Shown one piece after another: positions 39,861 through 50,800 of a stretch of 64,000 nt of DNA. The notes beneath the pieces are model-generated. The model saw nothing but the letters and a program-made list of their open reading frames with translations. It was not told the origin of the DNA and searched no databases. Position numbers and translations under genes: made by a program. Position 1 is the stretch's first letter; each line of letters starts with the position of its first letter. The stretch comes from Actinopolymorpha cephalotaxi (GTDB taxonomy: Bacteria; Actinomycetota; Actinomycetes; Propionibacteriales; Actinopolymorphaceae). The stretch lies in contig NZ_JACBZA010000001.1 in assembly GCF_013408535.1 (NCBI RefSeq), positions 3,122,850-3,186,849 of the forward strand, read 5' to 3'.

Positions 39861-42800
39861 ATGCGCGCATCGCGCCGCCGAGCCGCCCCGACGGGCCGGC
39901 TCGCCCGGACGGTCCGGATAGTTGCGCTCGCGCTCAGCCTGCCCGCGATCGCGATCGGGGGCCTGAGCCTGCCCTCCGCCGTGGCCGCCGAGGACTCCCC
40001 CGGAGAGCCCGCCGGAAGACCCGGCCCGGCCGGGACGACCGGGACGACCGGAGTGCTGGCCCTGGACCGGCCGCGGGTGAGCGAGGACCGCGACGTACGC
40101 CACGGCCGGGTCGTCCCCTCGCCCGCACAGCTTCGGGCGGCGCACCGGCTGGCGGCGACGGTGCGGTGGACGAGGTTCGCCACACCCGCCGAACTCACCC
40201 GGCCGGACGGTCCACTGGCGACCGGGCTGACCGGCTCCCGGGTCGAGGTGGCCCGCGCCTTCCTGGCCGGCCACCGCGTGCTGTTCCGGATGTCCCCCGG
40301 CCGGGTGCGCGACCTCGAGGTCGTCCAGGACGCCGGGCTCACCGACGGGCCCACCGGCCGGGCCGGCGTGGTGACCTTCCGGGAGCGGTTCGGCGACCTG
40401 CCGGCCGGAGCAGGTGGCCTGGTCACCGTGGCGGTGGCCGGGGACCAGGTCGTCCATGTCACCTCCTCGGCGTACGGCGACTCCTCTCCCCCGCCGCCCG
40501 CGCGGTTGACCCCGGTCCAGGCCTGGCTGCGCGCGGCCGCCGAGGTCGGGCGCGCGGTCGGCCCCGGCTCGGTCGGCGTGCTCGACCGGCCCGGCGACCC
40601 GCGCCGGTGGACGACGTTCACCGTGGTGGGGATGGCGCAGGCCCAGCAGGCCAGGCTGGTGGCGGTCGGCGTGCCGCGGCGGGGAGTGCGACCGGCGTAC
40701 GAGGTGAACGTCGTCGATGTCCAGGGCGGGGAGGCGTTCGCCGTCACCTCGTTCGTGGACGCGGTGACGGGCACGGTGCTGGTACGCCACCACCGGGTGG
40801 ACCATCTGGGCATCGAGGGCACGGGCCGGACCGACAGCTCGGAGGTGGCGGAGAACTCGGAGGTGGCGGAGAACAACGCCGCCCGCACCGCGCCCGCGTG
40901 GTACGACCTGCTCCGTTCTCCGGTCGGCGTCCTGCGCACCGCCGCCGGTCCGGGTGCCGGGTTCACCGACAGCTGGCGCCGGTCCCGGTGCGCGTCGGCG
41001 GCCCTCGTCCCCGGTGGCAACGACGTCGGCGCGGCCGTCGCGAACGTCTTCTCCCTGCACACGCGCCTGCACGAATGGACCTACGCCCTCGGTTTCGTCG
41101 AGGGCCGGGCCAACCTCCAGCAGGTCAACCGCGACAGCCGCGGCACCGGCACCTCTACCACCCCGGGCGGCCTGGACGGCGACCGCGAACTCGGGCACGT
41201 GCAGACGGCGGCGGTCAGCGGCGGCTTCCCGATCTTCACCGGCCGCAACGGCGCCCACCAGGTGACGCTGCAGGACGGGCTGCCCGGGATCGCCGGTCAC
41301 TACCTCTTCCAGCCGGTGGCCGCACGGTGGTACGGCCCGTGCGTGGACGGAGCGTTCGACGCGGGCGTGGTGGCCCACGAGTACGCGCACGCGATGGCCA
41401 ACCGGCTGGTCGGCGGGCCCGACGCCGGCATCACCACCGTCTCCGGCCGGGCGGTCGCGGAGGGCTGGGCCGACCTGGTGGCGGCGGAGTTCCTCGCCGA
41501 GACCGGCACGAGCACCGGCCCGTCGACCGATCCGGACCCCGACTCGATCACCGACTCGACCACCGGCTCGACCACCGGCACGGCGATCGGGGCGTACGTC
41601 GCGGGCAACGATCGGCGCGGCGTCCGGAACTACCGGGTCGGCGCCGGCCCGCTCAACTACGGCAACCTCGGCTACGACCCGGCCGGCGGACTGGCTGCCG
41701 ACGGGGAGATCTGGTCGGCTGTCAACTGGGACGTCCGCCGGGCGCTGGTCCGCAAGTACGCCGCGACCGCCCCGCCCGATGACCTGGCGCTGCAGCGGGC
41801 CTGCGCCGCCGGAGACCTGCCCGTCGCCCGATGCCCCGGCAACCGGCGCTGGATCCAGCTCGTCGTGGACTCGATGTCGCTGCAGCAGAGCAGCGTCTCC
41901 ATGCTGGCGGCCCGGGACGCGCTGCTGGCCGCGGACCGGCTGCGGTTCGGCGGCGCCGACCTGCCCGAGCTGTGGACGGCGTTCGCTCGGCGCGGCCTCG
42001 GCGCCCGGGCCACCGCGCCGAGCGGGGACCGTCGCGGCGAGCCCGACTTCACCGTGCCGCGGTTCGTCCGTCCCGCCGGCGCGCACGGACAGCTGGTGAT
42101 GGCGGCGATCTCCCGGCCGTACGGCAGACCGGTCACCGATGCTCGCGTTCACATCGGGGCGTACGCCGACCCGTCCACTCCGGTCGCGGACACCGATCCG
42201 GCGACCGCGCGCGGGATGACCGTGCGGCTGCTGCCGGGACGCTACGAGCTCACCTGGAGCGCACCGGGCTACGGCATGGGGCACACGAACGTGACGGTGC
42301 GGGCCGGTCGTACCCGCTACCTCACCCTCTACCTGAACCCGAACCTCGCCTCGGCGGCCAACGGCGCGCGGGTCCTCCCCGGTGCGCACGGTGGGACCGG
42401 CGGGCCGGTGCTCGTCGACGACCGGGAGGCCACGGCGTGGTCGGTGACCGGGCGGCGACCGGACGCCCGCGGTGTGACGGTCACGGTGGACCTGGCCGGC
42501 TCGGCACCTCGCTGGGTGCGTTCGGTGCGGGTCAGCGCGGTGACGGCGAACCGGTTCGCGGCCCTGCGGAGATTCGCCGTGGAGACCTGCGCGCAGGTGC
42601 GGGGCGGGCCGCCGTGCGCCGGACCAAACGGGCGCTGGACCCGGATCTTCGTCTCGCCGGCCGGCGCGTTCGCAGCGGAGCGGCCCCGGCCGGTGCGGCC
42701 CGGCCTGGGCTTCCGCGACTTCGACGTACCCGACCGGCGGGCCACCCACCTGCGGCTGGTCGTCCTGGACACCCAGTGCACCGGGAACCCGGCCTATCGC

Positions 42801-42944
42801 GGTGAGCAGGAGGCCGACCCGCTGGCCACCTCGAACTGCCTGGCGTCCGCCGAGGTCGGCGACGCCGCGGTGGCCGAACTGATGGTGTACGGCGCGGACC
42901 GGCACACCCGGCACGCTCCCACCCGGTCGGCGGTGTGGAACTGA
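39861..42944 (+). CDS. Secreted M36 (fungalysin) family zinc metallopeptidase
   Basis: The 1,027-residue preproprotein starts with a signal peptide (twin Arg cluster RRRAAPTGRLAR, hydrophobic core IVALALSLPAIAIGGLSL). A FTP-type propeptide runs to about residue 340, followed by the protease domain with the zinc site H506-E-Y-A-H510 and E534 in AEGWADLVAAEF. Inside that domain there is an acidic Ser/Thr/Asp-rich stretch (DPDPDSITDSTTGST). After the protease comes a carboxypeptidase-regulatory-like beta domain (YELTWSAPGYGMGHTNVTV) and a discoidin-like C-terminal domain. It should digest proteins outside the cell. It stands apart from the sugar genes but in the same inserted stretch. Confidence 0.9.
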   Translation: MRASRRRAAPTGRLARTVRIVALALSLPAIAIGGLSLPSAVAAEDSPGEPAGRPGPAGTTGTTGVLALDRPRVSEDRDVRHGRVVPSPAQLRAAHRLAATVRWTRFATPAELTRPDGPLATGLTGSRVEVARAFLAGHRVLFRMSPGRVRDLEVVQDAGLTDGPTGRAGVVTFRERFGDLPAGAGGLVTVAVAGDQVVHVTSSAYGDSSPPPPARLTPVQAWLRAAAEVGRAVGPGSVGVLDRPGDPRRWTTFTVVGMAQAQQARLVAVGVPRRGVRPAYEVNVVDVQGGEAFAVTSFVDAVTGTVLVRHHRVDHLGIEGTGRTDSSEVAENSEVAENNAARTAPAWYDLLRSPVGVLRTAAGPGAGFTDSWRRSRCASAALVPGGNDVGAAVANVFSLHTRLHEWTYALGFVEGRANLQQVNRDSRGTGTSTTPGGLDGDRELGHVQTAAVSGGFPIFTGRNGAHQVTLQDGLPGIAGHYLFQPVAARWYGPCVDGAFDAGVVAHEYAHAMANRLVGGPDAGITTVSGRAVAEGWADLVAAEFLAETGTSTGPSTDPDPDSITDSTTGSTTGTAIGAYVAGNDRRGVRNYRVGAGPLNYGNLGYDPAGGLAADGEIWSAVNWDVRRALVRKYAATAPPDDLALQRACAAGDLPVARCPGNRRWIQLVVDSMSLQQSSVSMLAARDALLAADRLRFGGADLPELWTAFARRGLGARATAPSGDRRGEPDFTVPRFVRPAGAHGQLVMAAISRPYGRPVTDARVHIGAYADPSTPVADTDPATARGMTVRLLPGRYELTWSAPGYGMGHTNVTVRAGRTRYLTLYLNPNLASAANGARVLPGAHGGTGGPVLVDDREATAWSVTGRRPDARGVTVTVDLAGSAPRWVRSVRVSAVTANRFAALRRFAVETCAQVRGGPPCAGPNGRWTRIFVSPAGAFAAERPRPVRPGLGFRDFDVPDRRATHLRLVVLDTQCTGNPAYRGEQEADPLATSNCLASAEVGDAAVAELMVYGADRHTRHAPTRSAVWN

Positions 42945-43012
42945 TGCCGACCCTGAAGGCGAGGTCGAGGGTGGACCTCAAGCTGAGGGTGAGACTTCAG
43001 CTCTGACAAACG

Positions 43013-43057
43013 CTCCCGGGGCCCTGGCCTGCGCTCGGACGCCCAGGGTCCCGGGAG
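43013..43057 (+). terminator. Terminator-like hairpin after the M36 gene
   Basis: A 15-bp stem with one G-T pair (CTCCCGGGGCCCTGG with CCAGGGTCCCGGGAG) encloses about 14 nt. It lies 69 bases after the stop. Its 3' arm is also the first copy of the repeat described next. Confidence 0.65.
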
Positions 43058-43148
43058 GCACCAAAGGTTCGGATTCCACGGCTGTGCGGTCCCGGGAGGC
43101 ACCAACAGTTCGGCTTCTCCCGGGCTATGCGGTCCCGGGAGGCACCAA
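43047..43148. repeat. Three copies of an 18-nt direct repeat
   Basis: GGTCCCGGGAGGCACCAA occurs at 43047-43064, 43088-43105 and 43131-43148, exact in all three, at 41- and 43-nt spacing, between two convergent genes. Spacers share GTTCGG. Function unknown; not a CRISPR, as spacers are short and similar. Confidence 0.85.
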
Positions 43149-43154
43149 ACAAGC

Positions 43155-43784
43155 TCAGTCGAAGACCGGCCCGCGGGTACGGCTGCGCTTCAGCTCGAAG
43201 AACCCGTCGGTCCCGGCGACCAGCCGAACGCCGTCCCAGAGCCGGCCGGCGTCCTCCCCGCGCGGGATCGGCGAGACGACCGGGCCGAAGAACGCCGTGC
43301 CGGCCACGCTGATCACCGGCGTACCGACCTCGTACCCCACCTGGTCCATGCCCTCGGCGTGGCTCTTGCCCAGCGCCTCGTCGTAGTCGGTGGACCCGGC
43401 GGCCTCGACCAGCTCGGCCGGGAGTCCGGCGGCCACCAGCGCATCCTCGTACGTCGCGCGCTCACGCGGCTTCTTCTCGTGGTGGAAACGGGTGCCGAGC
43501 TCGGTGTAGAGCCGGCCGAGCACCTCGCTCACGTCGGCGCCCTCCTGCTCGGCCCGCTGCGCCGCGGCGATCGCGATCCGCACCGGGCCCCAGGCGCTGT
43601 CCATGGACTTCTTGTAGTCCTCGGACAGGTCCCGCCCGGAGTTCAGGACGGCCAGGCTCATCACGTGCCAGCGGGTGCGCACCGGCCGTACCTGCTCGAC
43701 CTCGAGCATCCAGCGGGACGTGATCCACGCCCACGGACAGATCGGGTCGAACCAGAAGTCGGCGGTCTCGAGCTGCTCGGCCAT
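43155..43784 (-). CDS. DsbA-fold mycothiol-dependent oxidoreductase (Rv2466c-like), CPWA active site
   Basis: The 209-residue protein closely follows the Rv2466c family: ADFWFDPICPWAWITSRWML, WHVMSLAVLNSGRDLSEDY, AWGPVRIAIAAAQ, KSHAEGMDQVGYEVGTPVI and FFGPVVSPIPRGEDAGRLWD. Rv2466c has the dithiol motif CPWC; here the second Cys is Ala (C16-P-W-A19), which leaves a monothiol enzyme that would depend on mycothiol. The ATG at 43784 has a near-perfect AAGGAGGAG box. It is divergent from pepN, the same partner as in M. tuberculosis. The frame stays open upstream, but without a better start. Confidence 0.92.
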   Translation of the reverse strand: MAEQLETADFWFDPICPWAWITSRWMLEVEQVRPVRTRWHVMSLAVLNSGRDLSEDYKKSMDSAWGPVRIAIAAAQRAEQEGADVSEVLGRLYTELGTRFHHEKKPRERATYEDALVAAGLPAELVEAAGSTDYDEALGKSHAEGMDQVGYEVGTPVISVAGTAFFGPVVSPIPRGEDAGRLWDGVRLVAGTDGFFELKRSRTRGPVFD

Positions 43785-44008
43785 GCCTGCTCCTCCTTGT
43801 GTTCTGACGCTCACGGTGTTCGTCCGCTCACGGCGCCGTACCGCGTCACGGCGGTCCGCGCCGTTCAACGGCGACGATGACGACGATCAAAGCCCCGAAC
43901 GAATCCAACCGCCCCGGCCCGGCCGGCATTCCCCGATCGCCGCGTCCGCGACGTGTCCTGCCCGATCTCGGTCGCCGCCGCCGCGGCATGCGTGGAAGGA
44001 TGGCCGGC

Positions 44009-46564
<2,556 letters not shown>

Positions 46565-46621
46565 GTTGACACCCGCCGAACCCTTGTACTGCTGAGGGTC
46601 CGGGCCGCGCTTCTCGGGCCG

Positions 46622-46669
46622 AAGTGTGGAGACTAACGGGGGTTATGACACCCGTAAGTCTCCACACTT
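46622..46669. repeat. 48-nt palindromic element, copy 1
   Basis: The arm AAGTGTGGAGACTAACGGG pairs with a 19-nt reverse complement (one mismatch) around a 10-nt loop. Two more copies follow within 270 bases. Confidence 0.85.
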
Positions 46670-46816
46670 TGAGTCCCAGACGGACACCGGTCTGGCGCCG
46701 GCCCTGCGCGTCTTGTCGCGCCGCAGACCTCGCCCACGTCGGAACCCAGGCAGCGCCCGCCCACGCCGGAACCAGGCAGCGCCCCGAGAATCAACCGCGC
46801 GACCTCGCGCGCGTCG

Positions 46817-46864
46817 AAGTGTGAAGACCTACGGGGGCCATGACCACCCGCGGGTTTCACACTT
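46817..46864. repeat. 48-nt palindromic element, copy 2 (diverged)
   Basis: The same ends (AAGTGTG and CACACTT) and loop core (ACGGGGGCCATGACCACCCG) are kept, but several stem bases differ, some as G-T pairs. Confidence 0.8.
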
Positions 46865-46890
46865 GCGGGGTCGGCCGGCTGCTCGGAACC

Positions 46891-46938
46891 AAGTGTGGAG
46901 ACTAACGGGGGCTATGACACCCGTAGGTCTCCACACTT
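46891..46938. repeat. 48-nt palindromic element, copy 3
   Basis: Nearly identical to copy 1; the loop reads GGCTATGACA rather than GGTTATGACA, and one stem base differs (CCCGTAGG rather than CCCGTAAG). Confidence 0.85.
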
Positions 46939-46993
46939 CCTGGCCGCAGTCCCCGGAAGTCCACCCAGCGTCGGAGTCACGTCGACTTGATGC

Positions 46994-47866
46994 TCAGGGG
47001 CGGGCGCCGGGCGCCGACGCCGCCTCGAGGTAGGAGGGGACCTCGCGGTCGACGTACGCACCGACAGCGCGGTCCAGCTCGGCCGGCCACGGCACCCCGG
47101 CCGCGGCCAGCGTCGCCTTTCCGACGAACCGCCAGGCCAGCGCGGTCGCCCGCATCGCGGTGATCAGCGAGGCCGGCTTGCTCGCGGTGAAGGCGGGCAG
47201 GCTCTCCAGCACCGCGCGCTGTTCCGGGGTGAGCTTCGCGCTCCACCGCTTGATCCCCATCGGCGGCAACGGCTGGTTGGCCGCGACGAACAGGTCGTAC
47301 AGCATCTGCTGGGCCTGCTGGACGCCGACACTCACACACAGCCAGTCGCCGCGCGCCATCATCGCGGGGAAGATGGCCTGCTGCCGGAAGAACTCCTCGA
47401 CCAGCCGGGCCAGCTGTTCGGTGTCCGGGCCCGGCCCGGGCTCGGGTGCGGGCACCGCGGCGGCCAGCCCGTCGCGGTCGAGGACGGCGAGCCGGTGGCG
47501 GTACGGCGTCCCGGCCAGGCCGGAGACCCGCTCGGTCACCACGTCCAGCCGCAGGCAGTCCGCCGTCGTGACGTAGAACGCGCCGGGAGCGAACGGCAGC
47601 GCCCGGGCGATCAGCGTCGGGGTGACGGTCGCGAGCCAGTCCCGCCACGACTCGGCGAACCCGTCGAAGTCGTCGTCGCGTACGGCAAGAAGGACGTCCA
47701 GGTCCGACCCGGCGTCGGCGTCACCACGGGCCAGCGACCCGGACAGCCACATCGCCCGGATCCGTTCGTCGGCGTCCACCACGTCGTACAGCCGCCGATA
47801 GAGCTCGGCGTACCCGGCGGGCAGCGGATCGAGTGCTGCGGGAATCGACATGCCAGGGGCGACCAT
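46994..47866 (-). CDS. Nucleotidyltransferase-fold protein
   Basis: The 290-residue protein has the DNA polymerase beta-like nucleotidyltransferase motif: AMWLSGSLARGDADAGSDLD followed by VLLAVRD, where the GS and the D-x-D bind the nucleotide and metal. The C-terminal half is helical (FFRQQAIFPAMMARGDWL, LYDLFVAANQPLPP). The arrangement resembles aminoglycoside nucleotidyltransferases and uncharacterised relatives; the substrate is unknown. The ATG at 47866 follows a GAGGAG box. It lies between pepN and the DUF5130 gene and looks like an insertion in an otherwise conserved order. Confidence 0.82.
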   Translation of the reverse strand: MVAPGMSIPAALDPLPAGYAELYRRLYDVVDADERIRAMWLSGSLARGDADAGSDLDVLLAVRDDDFDGFAESWRDWLATVTPTLIARALPFAPGAFYVTTADCLRLDVVTERVSGLAGTPYRHRLAVLDRDGLAAAVPAPEPGPGPDTEQLARLVEEFFRQQAIFPAMMARGDWLCVSVGVQQAQQMLYDLFVAANQPLPPMGIKRWSAKLTPEQRAVLESLPAFTASKPASLITAMRATALAWRFVGKATLAAAGVPWPAELDRAVGAYVDREVPSYLEAASAPGARP

Positions 47867-47925
47867 GGTGATGGCTCCTCGCTGGGTCAACTGCTGGGGG
47901 TCAGCTGCGGAGGGTGAGGCGGGTC

Positions 47926-48315
47926 CTACGGCTCGTCGGTGTGCACCGTGCGGGGGTGGCGGGCGTGGTCGCCGAGCTGCTGTACGCCGGACACCAGGCC
48001 ACCCACCAGGTCACCGTCGGCGAACGCCGACCGCATGGCCAGTACCACCAACTGGCAGTCGGTGTCGTGCAGGAACCGGCGCGCCTCGGTGCCGGTCACG
48101 ATCTCCAGCTGCCGCTGCCCGGGGTCGACCATCACCAGGACGCTGCGTGCGGGGGCGACGAGCTCGGCGTGCAGGCCTTCGGCGTACGCACGAGCGGGCG
48201 CCTCGGCCGGGCCGACGTAGACGGAGAAGCTCAGGCCGGACAGCTGCTCGGCGATGCGGACCGCGCGTTCGATGTCGGCGCGCTCGCGTGCGCTGAGCGT
48301 GTCACCACTGGCCAC
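47926..48315 (-). CDS. DUF5130 domain protein
   Basis: This 129-residue actinobacterial protein has a TPM-like alpha/beta fold: SARERADIERAVRIAEQLSGLSFSVYVG, then SVLVMVDPGQRQLEIVTGTEARRFL, then DGDLVGGLVSGVQQLGDHA. No catalytic residues are obvious. It begins inside the 3' end of the membrane-protein gene (14-base overlap), so the two are probably co-translated. I believe Rv2468c in M. tuberculosis is the counterpart in the same gene order. Confidence 0.78.
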   Translation of the reverse strand: MASGDTLSARERADIERAVRIAEQLSGLSFSVYVGPAEAPARAYAEGLHAELVAPARSVLVMVDPGQRQLEIVTGTEARRFLHDTDCQLVVLAMRSAFADGDLVGGLVSGVQQLGDHARHPRTVHTDEP

Positions 48316-48682
48316 CCGCGCCCCCTCGCCCGGTGCCGGTGGTGCCCTCGGGGCCGCCCGTGGACTGCTCGGTGCGGTCGGCCTCCGCGCTCTGCTCGGC
48401 GTCGGGGCGGTCGCCGAACCACTCCGGCTGGCCGCTCCAGGAAACGCCGGGCTGCACCCGCGATCCGCGGATCAGCGAGGGTGTCAGCACCAGCAAGGTG
48501 ATCAGCGCGAACAACCCGATCGGGATGCCGGCGTAGATGCCGAGCACCTCCAGCATCGGCATCGGCGTTTCCTTGGTCCAGGTGTCGGGGGTCCCCGCCA
48601 GCGCGACACCCGCCGAGCCGACGGCACCGACGGTCGCGAGCGAACCCACGACGAGAACACGCGGCAAAGCCCGACCGATCAT
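48302..48682 (-). CDS. Small membrane protein of unknown function
   Basis: The 126-residue protein has a signal peptide or first helix (VLVVGSLATVGAVGSAGVALAG), a short exposed segment (TPDTWTKETPMPMLE), one strong transmembrane helix (LGIYAGIPIGLFALITLLVLTP) and a hydrophilic C-terminal tail rich in Gly, Ser and Glu with the motif QPGVSWSGQPEWFG. I do not recognise a family with a known role. It overlaps the DUF5130 gene by 14 bases. The ATG at 48682 has a GGTAGGG box. Confidence 0.75.
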   Translation of the reverse strand: MIGRALPRVLVVGSLATVGAVGSAGVALAGTPDTWTKETPMPMLEVLGIYAGIPIGLFALITLLVLTPSLIRGSRVQPGVSWSGQPEWFGDRPDAEQSAEADRTEQSTGGPEGTTGTGRGGAGGQW

Positions 48683-48958
48683 CGCCCTACCCTTCGTCAC
48701 GGACCACAACCGTACTCACCCCGGCCCACGCTCGCGCGGGTGCCCCGCCGCCGGACCGCCGGAGCACCTGACCGGGCACATCTCCGGTCACATTTCCGGG
48801 CAACGACCGAACCGACCGGACCGCCCATTCCGGGCGAAACCACCCGCCGCGCGCGGGCGGCGTACACCGCGAACGCGCGGGCTGGTGGCCACGCGTCCAG
48901 GACACCCACCTAGGCTCGGTGAGGTCCGACGCCCCCGCGCCACCTTGGAATCCGACAG

Positions 48959-49870
48959 ATGAACCTCGCGCTCACCTGGGATCGATTCACCGAGCTCGCC
49001 GACGTGCCCGCGCACATCGCACTGCTGATCGTGCTGGGAGTCGCCGCCAGGTTCGGCCTCAACCGGCTGATCGACCGGGTGGTCGGGACGACCGCCGGAC
49101 TTCCGAAGCCGAAGAACATCCTCGGCAGCCAGAAGGCCGCCGCGCTGATCTCCAACCCCGGCGGGCTCTACCACGAGCGCCGGGTCCAGCGGGCGCACGC
49201 GCTGGGCTCTCTGCTGAAGAGCATCAGCAGCGCGGTGATCTTCGGCGTCACCTTCCTGATGGTGCTCCAGCAGCTTCAGTACAACCTCGCGCCGATCATC
49301 GCCAGCGCCGGCGTCGTGGGGGTCGCGGTCGGCTTCGGCGCGCAGAACCTCGTCAAGGACTTCATCTCCGGCGTGTTCATGCTGCTGGAGGACCAGTACG
49401 GCGTCGGCGACGTCATCGACATGGGCCAGGCCACCGGCACGGTGGAGGGCGTCGGGCTGCGGGTGACCCGGCTGCGCGACGGCGACGGCGTGCTGTGGCA
49501 CGTCCGCAACGGCGAGATCGTCCGCGTGGGCAACAAGAGCCAGGGCTGGTCCAGCCTGGTGCTCGACGTGTCGGTCGCCTACGACGAGGACGTCGCCCAG
49601 GTCGAGGAACTCATCAACGACACCGCTCGCACGCTCAGCGGCGAGGACGAGTGGCGCGACCGGATCCTGGAGGCGCCGCACGTCGTCGGGATCGAGGAGG
49701 TCAACGGCGCCGCGCTGACCCTGCGGATGATCGGCAAGACCCGGCCCAACGAGCACTTCGGCGTCCAGCGGGAGTTGCGGCTGCGGTTGAAGGCGCTCTT
49801 CGACGCCAAGGGCATCCGGGTGCCCGCGCCGATCTGGCCGGGGCAGCCGGGCCAGGCCGCCGGGGTGTGA
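48959..49870 (+). CDS. MscS family mechanosensitive channel
   Basis: The 303-residue protein is a small-conductance mechanosensitive channel, opening under osmotic downshock. A first helix near the N terminus (IALLIVLGVAARFGL) and a second (AVIFGVTFLMVLQQL) precede the pore helix (IASAGVVGVAVGFGAQNLVKDFISG). The beta domain follows (GVGDVIDMGQATGTVEGV, VRNGEIVRVGNKSQGW), then the alpha/beta vestibule. Compared with E. coli MscS the pore helix keeps the Gly/Ala packing pattern. It is divergent from the DUF5130-membrane protein pair. Confidence 0.92.
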   Translation: MNLALTWDRFTELADVPAHIALLIVLGVAARFGLNRLIDRVVGTTAGLPKPKNILGSQKAAALISNPGGLYHERRVQRAHALGSLLKSISSAVIFGVTFLMVLQQLQYNLAPIIASAGVVGVAVGFGAQNLVKDFISGVFMLLEDQYGVGDVIDMGQATGTVEGVGLRVTRLRDGDGVLWHVRNGEIVRVGNKSQGWSSLVLDVSVAYDEDVAQVEELINDTARTLSGEDEWRDRILEAPHVVGIEEVNGAALTLRMIGKTRPNEHFGVQRELRLRLKALFDAKGIRVPAPIWPGQPGQAAGV

Positions 49871-49909
49871 CCCCCGGCCGGCCCGTTCCGGTGTGCCGCG
49901 TTCCAGAAG

Positions 49910-49977
49910 TACGACGTACAGGCTGGTACGACGTACAGGCTGGTACGACGTTCAGGCTGGTACGACGTACAGGCTGG
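49910..49977. repeat. Four tandem 17-bp repeats
   Basis: The unit TACGACGTACAGGCTGG repeats at 49910, 49927, 49944 and 49961 (the third has one change), with a decayed fifth. With the preceding G each unit holds the inverted repeat GTACG-A-CGTAC. It fills the gap between two convergent 3' ends. Confidence 0.9.
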
Positions 49978-49985
49978 CGTGACGC

Positions 49986-50414
49986 TCAGACCAGCGCGGC
50001 GTCGAGGGTGATCTTGGTGCCGGCGAGCGCCTTCGACACCGGGCAGTTCTCCTTGGCGCCCTCGGCCGCGGCCGCGAACCCGTCGGCGTCCAGACCGGGC
50101 ACGCTGGCGCGCACGGTCAGGTGGATGCCGGTGATGCCCTCGCCGGGCTGGAACGTCACGTCCGCCTTGGTGTCGACCTTCTCGGGCGGCGTGCCCGCCC
50201 CGGCGAGCCCGTGCGAGAGCGCCATCGAGTAGCACGTCGAGTGCGCGGCGGCGATGAGCTCCTCGGGGCTGGTCCGGCCGCTGGCGGCGTTCTCAGCCCG
50301 CGACGCCCAGGTGACGTCGTAGGTGCCGATGCCCGACGAGTCCAGCGAGACTCGGCCGGCGCCCTCCATCAGGGAGCCCTCCCAGTGGGCGTTCGCCGTA
50401 CGCGTGGTGGCCAT
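49986..50414 (-). CDS. osmC: OsmC family peroxiredoxin
   Basis: The 142-residue protein should reduce organic hydroperoxides. The two family Cys residues are in AAHSTCYSMALSHGL and KENCPVSKAL, placed about 65 residues apart as in OsmC. The N terminus (TRTANAHWEGSLMEGAGRVSL) and TSPEELIAAAHS match the OsmC rather than Ohr branch. The ATG has a GGAGGAT box. It is convergent with the mechanosensitive channel gene, which would fit osmotic or stationary-phase stress, though the regulation is not visible. Confidence 0.92.
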   Translation of the reverse strand: MATTRTANAHWEGSLMEGAGRVSLDSSGIGTYDVTWASRAENAASGRTSPEELIAAAHSTCYSMALSHGLAGAGTPPEKVDTKADVTFQPGEGITGIHLTVRASVPGLDADGFAAAAEGAKENCPVSKALAGTKITLDAALV

Positions 50415-50800
50415 GGATCCTCCGGTCGTTCGGTGGTCGTTGGGGTGTTTCGTCCTACCCCGCCATCCTGCCCTGCGACCGGCACGATCGCGCGCAGCGG
50501 CCCGGCCCGGTCAACTCATCGGGTCGGCTCACCGGGTCGGCCCGCAGGGTCGGCTCGCCGGGTCGGCCCGCCGGGTCGCTCGCGTTACGTCTCGATGTCA
50601 GTCGGCGTCCGATCCGGTCCGGCCCTTGACCCCGCGTGCCACCGGCCGTCAGCATTCGTGACGATCTCCGTCAGATTTCTGCCTGGTGCGAAGCTCGGCA
50701 GCAACTTTCTTGTGGGATCGCGTTCGTGACAGCCCACTTCGTGGATCCCGTGCGCCGGCCGTACGCAGGGGATCCTCGTGGTCGCCTCAGGAGGAGCCCC
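50415..50800. other. Divergent regulatory region between osmC and the peptide-type ABC importer
   Basis: The 386 bases contain no supportable gene. They include the osmC promoter on the minus strand, a 13-nt tandem repeat (50521-50580), and an AT-richer segment at about 50660-50730 that may hold the importer promoter. The importer's ribosome-binding site CAGGAGGAG lies just before 50801. Confidence 0.6.
50521..50580. repeat. Tandem 13-nt repeats
   Basis: GGGTCGGCTCACC and variants (GGGTCGGCCCGCA, GGGTCGGCTCGCC, GGGTCGGCCCGCC) occur four times head to tail from 50521, followed by a partial fifth. Confidence 0.85.

Larger units (their letters stand above)
46565..46993. other. Intergenic region with three palindromic elements
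   Basis: The 429 bases between the 3' ends of pepN and the nucleotidyltransferase gene contain no supportable gene. Apart from the three 48-nt hairpins listed separately, there is a direct repeat of about 25 nt (CGGAACCCAGGCAGCGCCC and CGGAACCAGGCAGCGCCC, near 46740 and 46768). Confidence 0.7.

Noticed and set aside
43047-43148. CRISPR array made of the 18-nt repeats
   Set aside because: Repeats are too short, spacers of 23-25 nt resemble each other, and only three copies exist.
33850-43154. The inserted sugar/protease block as a mobile element
   Set aside because: No integrase, transposase, tRNA gene or terminal repeat is visible; it may simply be lineage-specific gene content.
43877-44008. 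An N-terminal extension of pepN
   Set aside because: The extra 44 residues are Pro/Arg-rich and unlike M1 peptidases, and the ATG at 44009 has a better ribosome-binding site.
46622-46938. CRISPR array made of the 48-nt elements
   Set aside because: Copies are palindromic over their full length, unevenly spaced (195 and 74 nt apart), diverged, and no cas genes are nearby.
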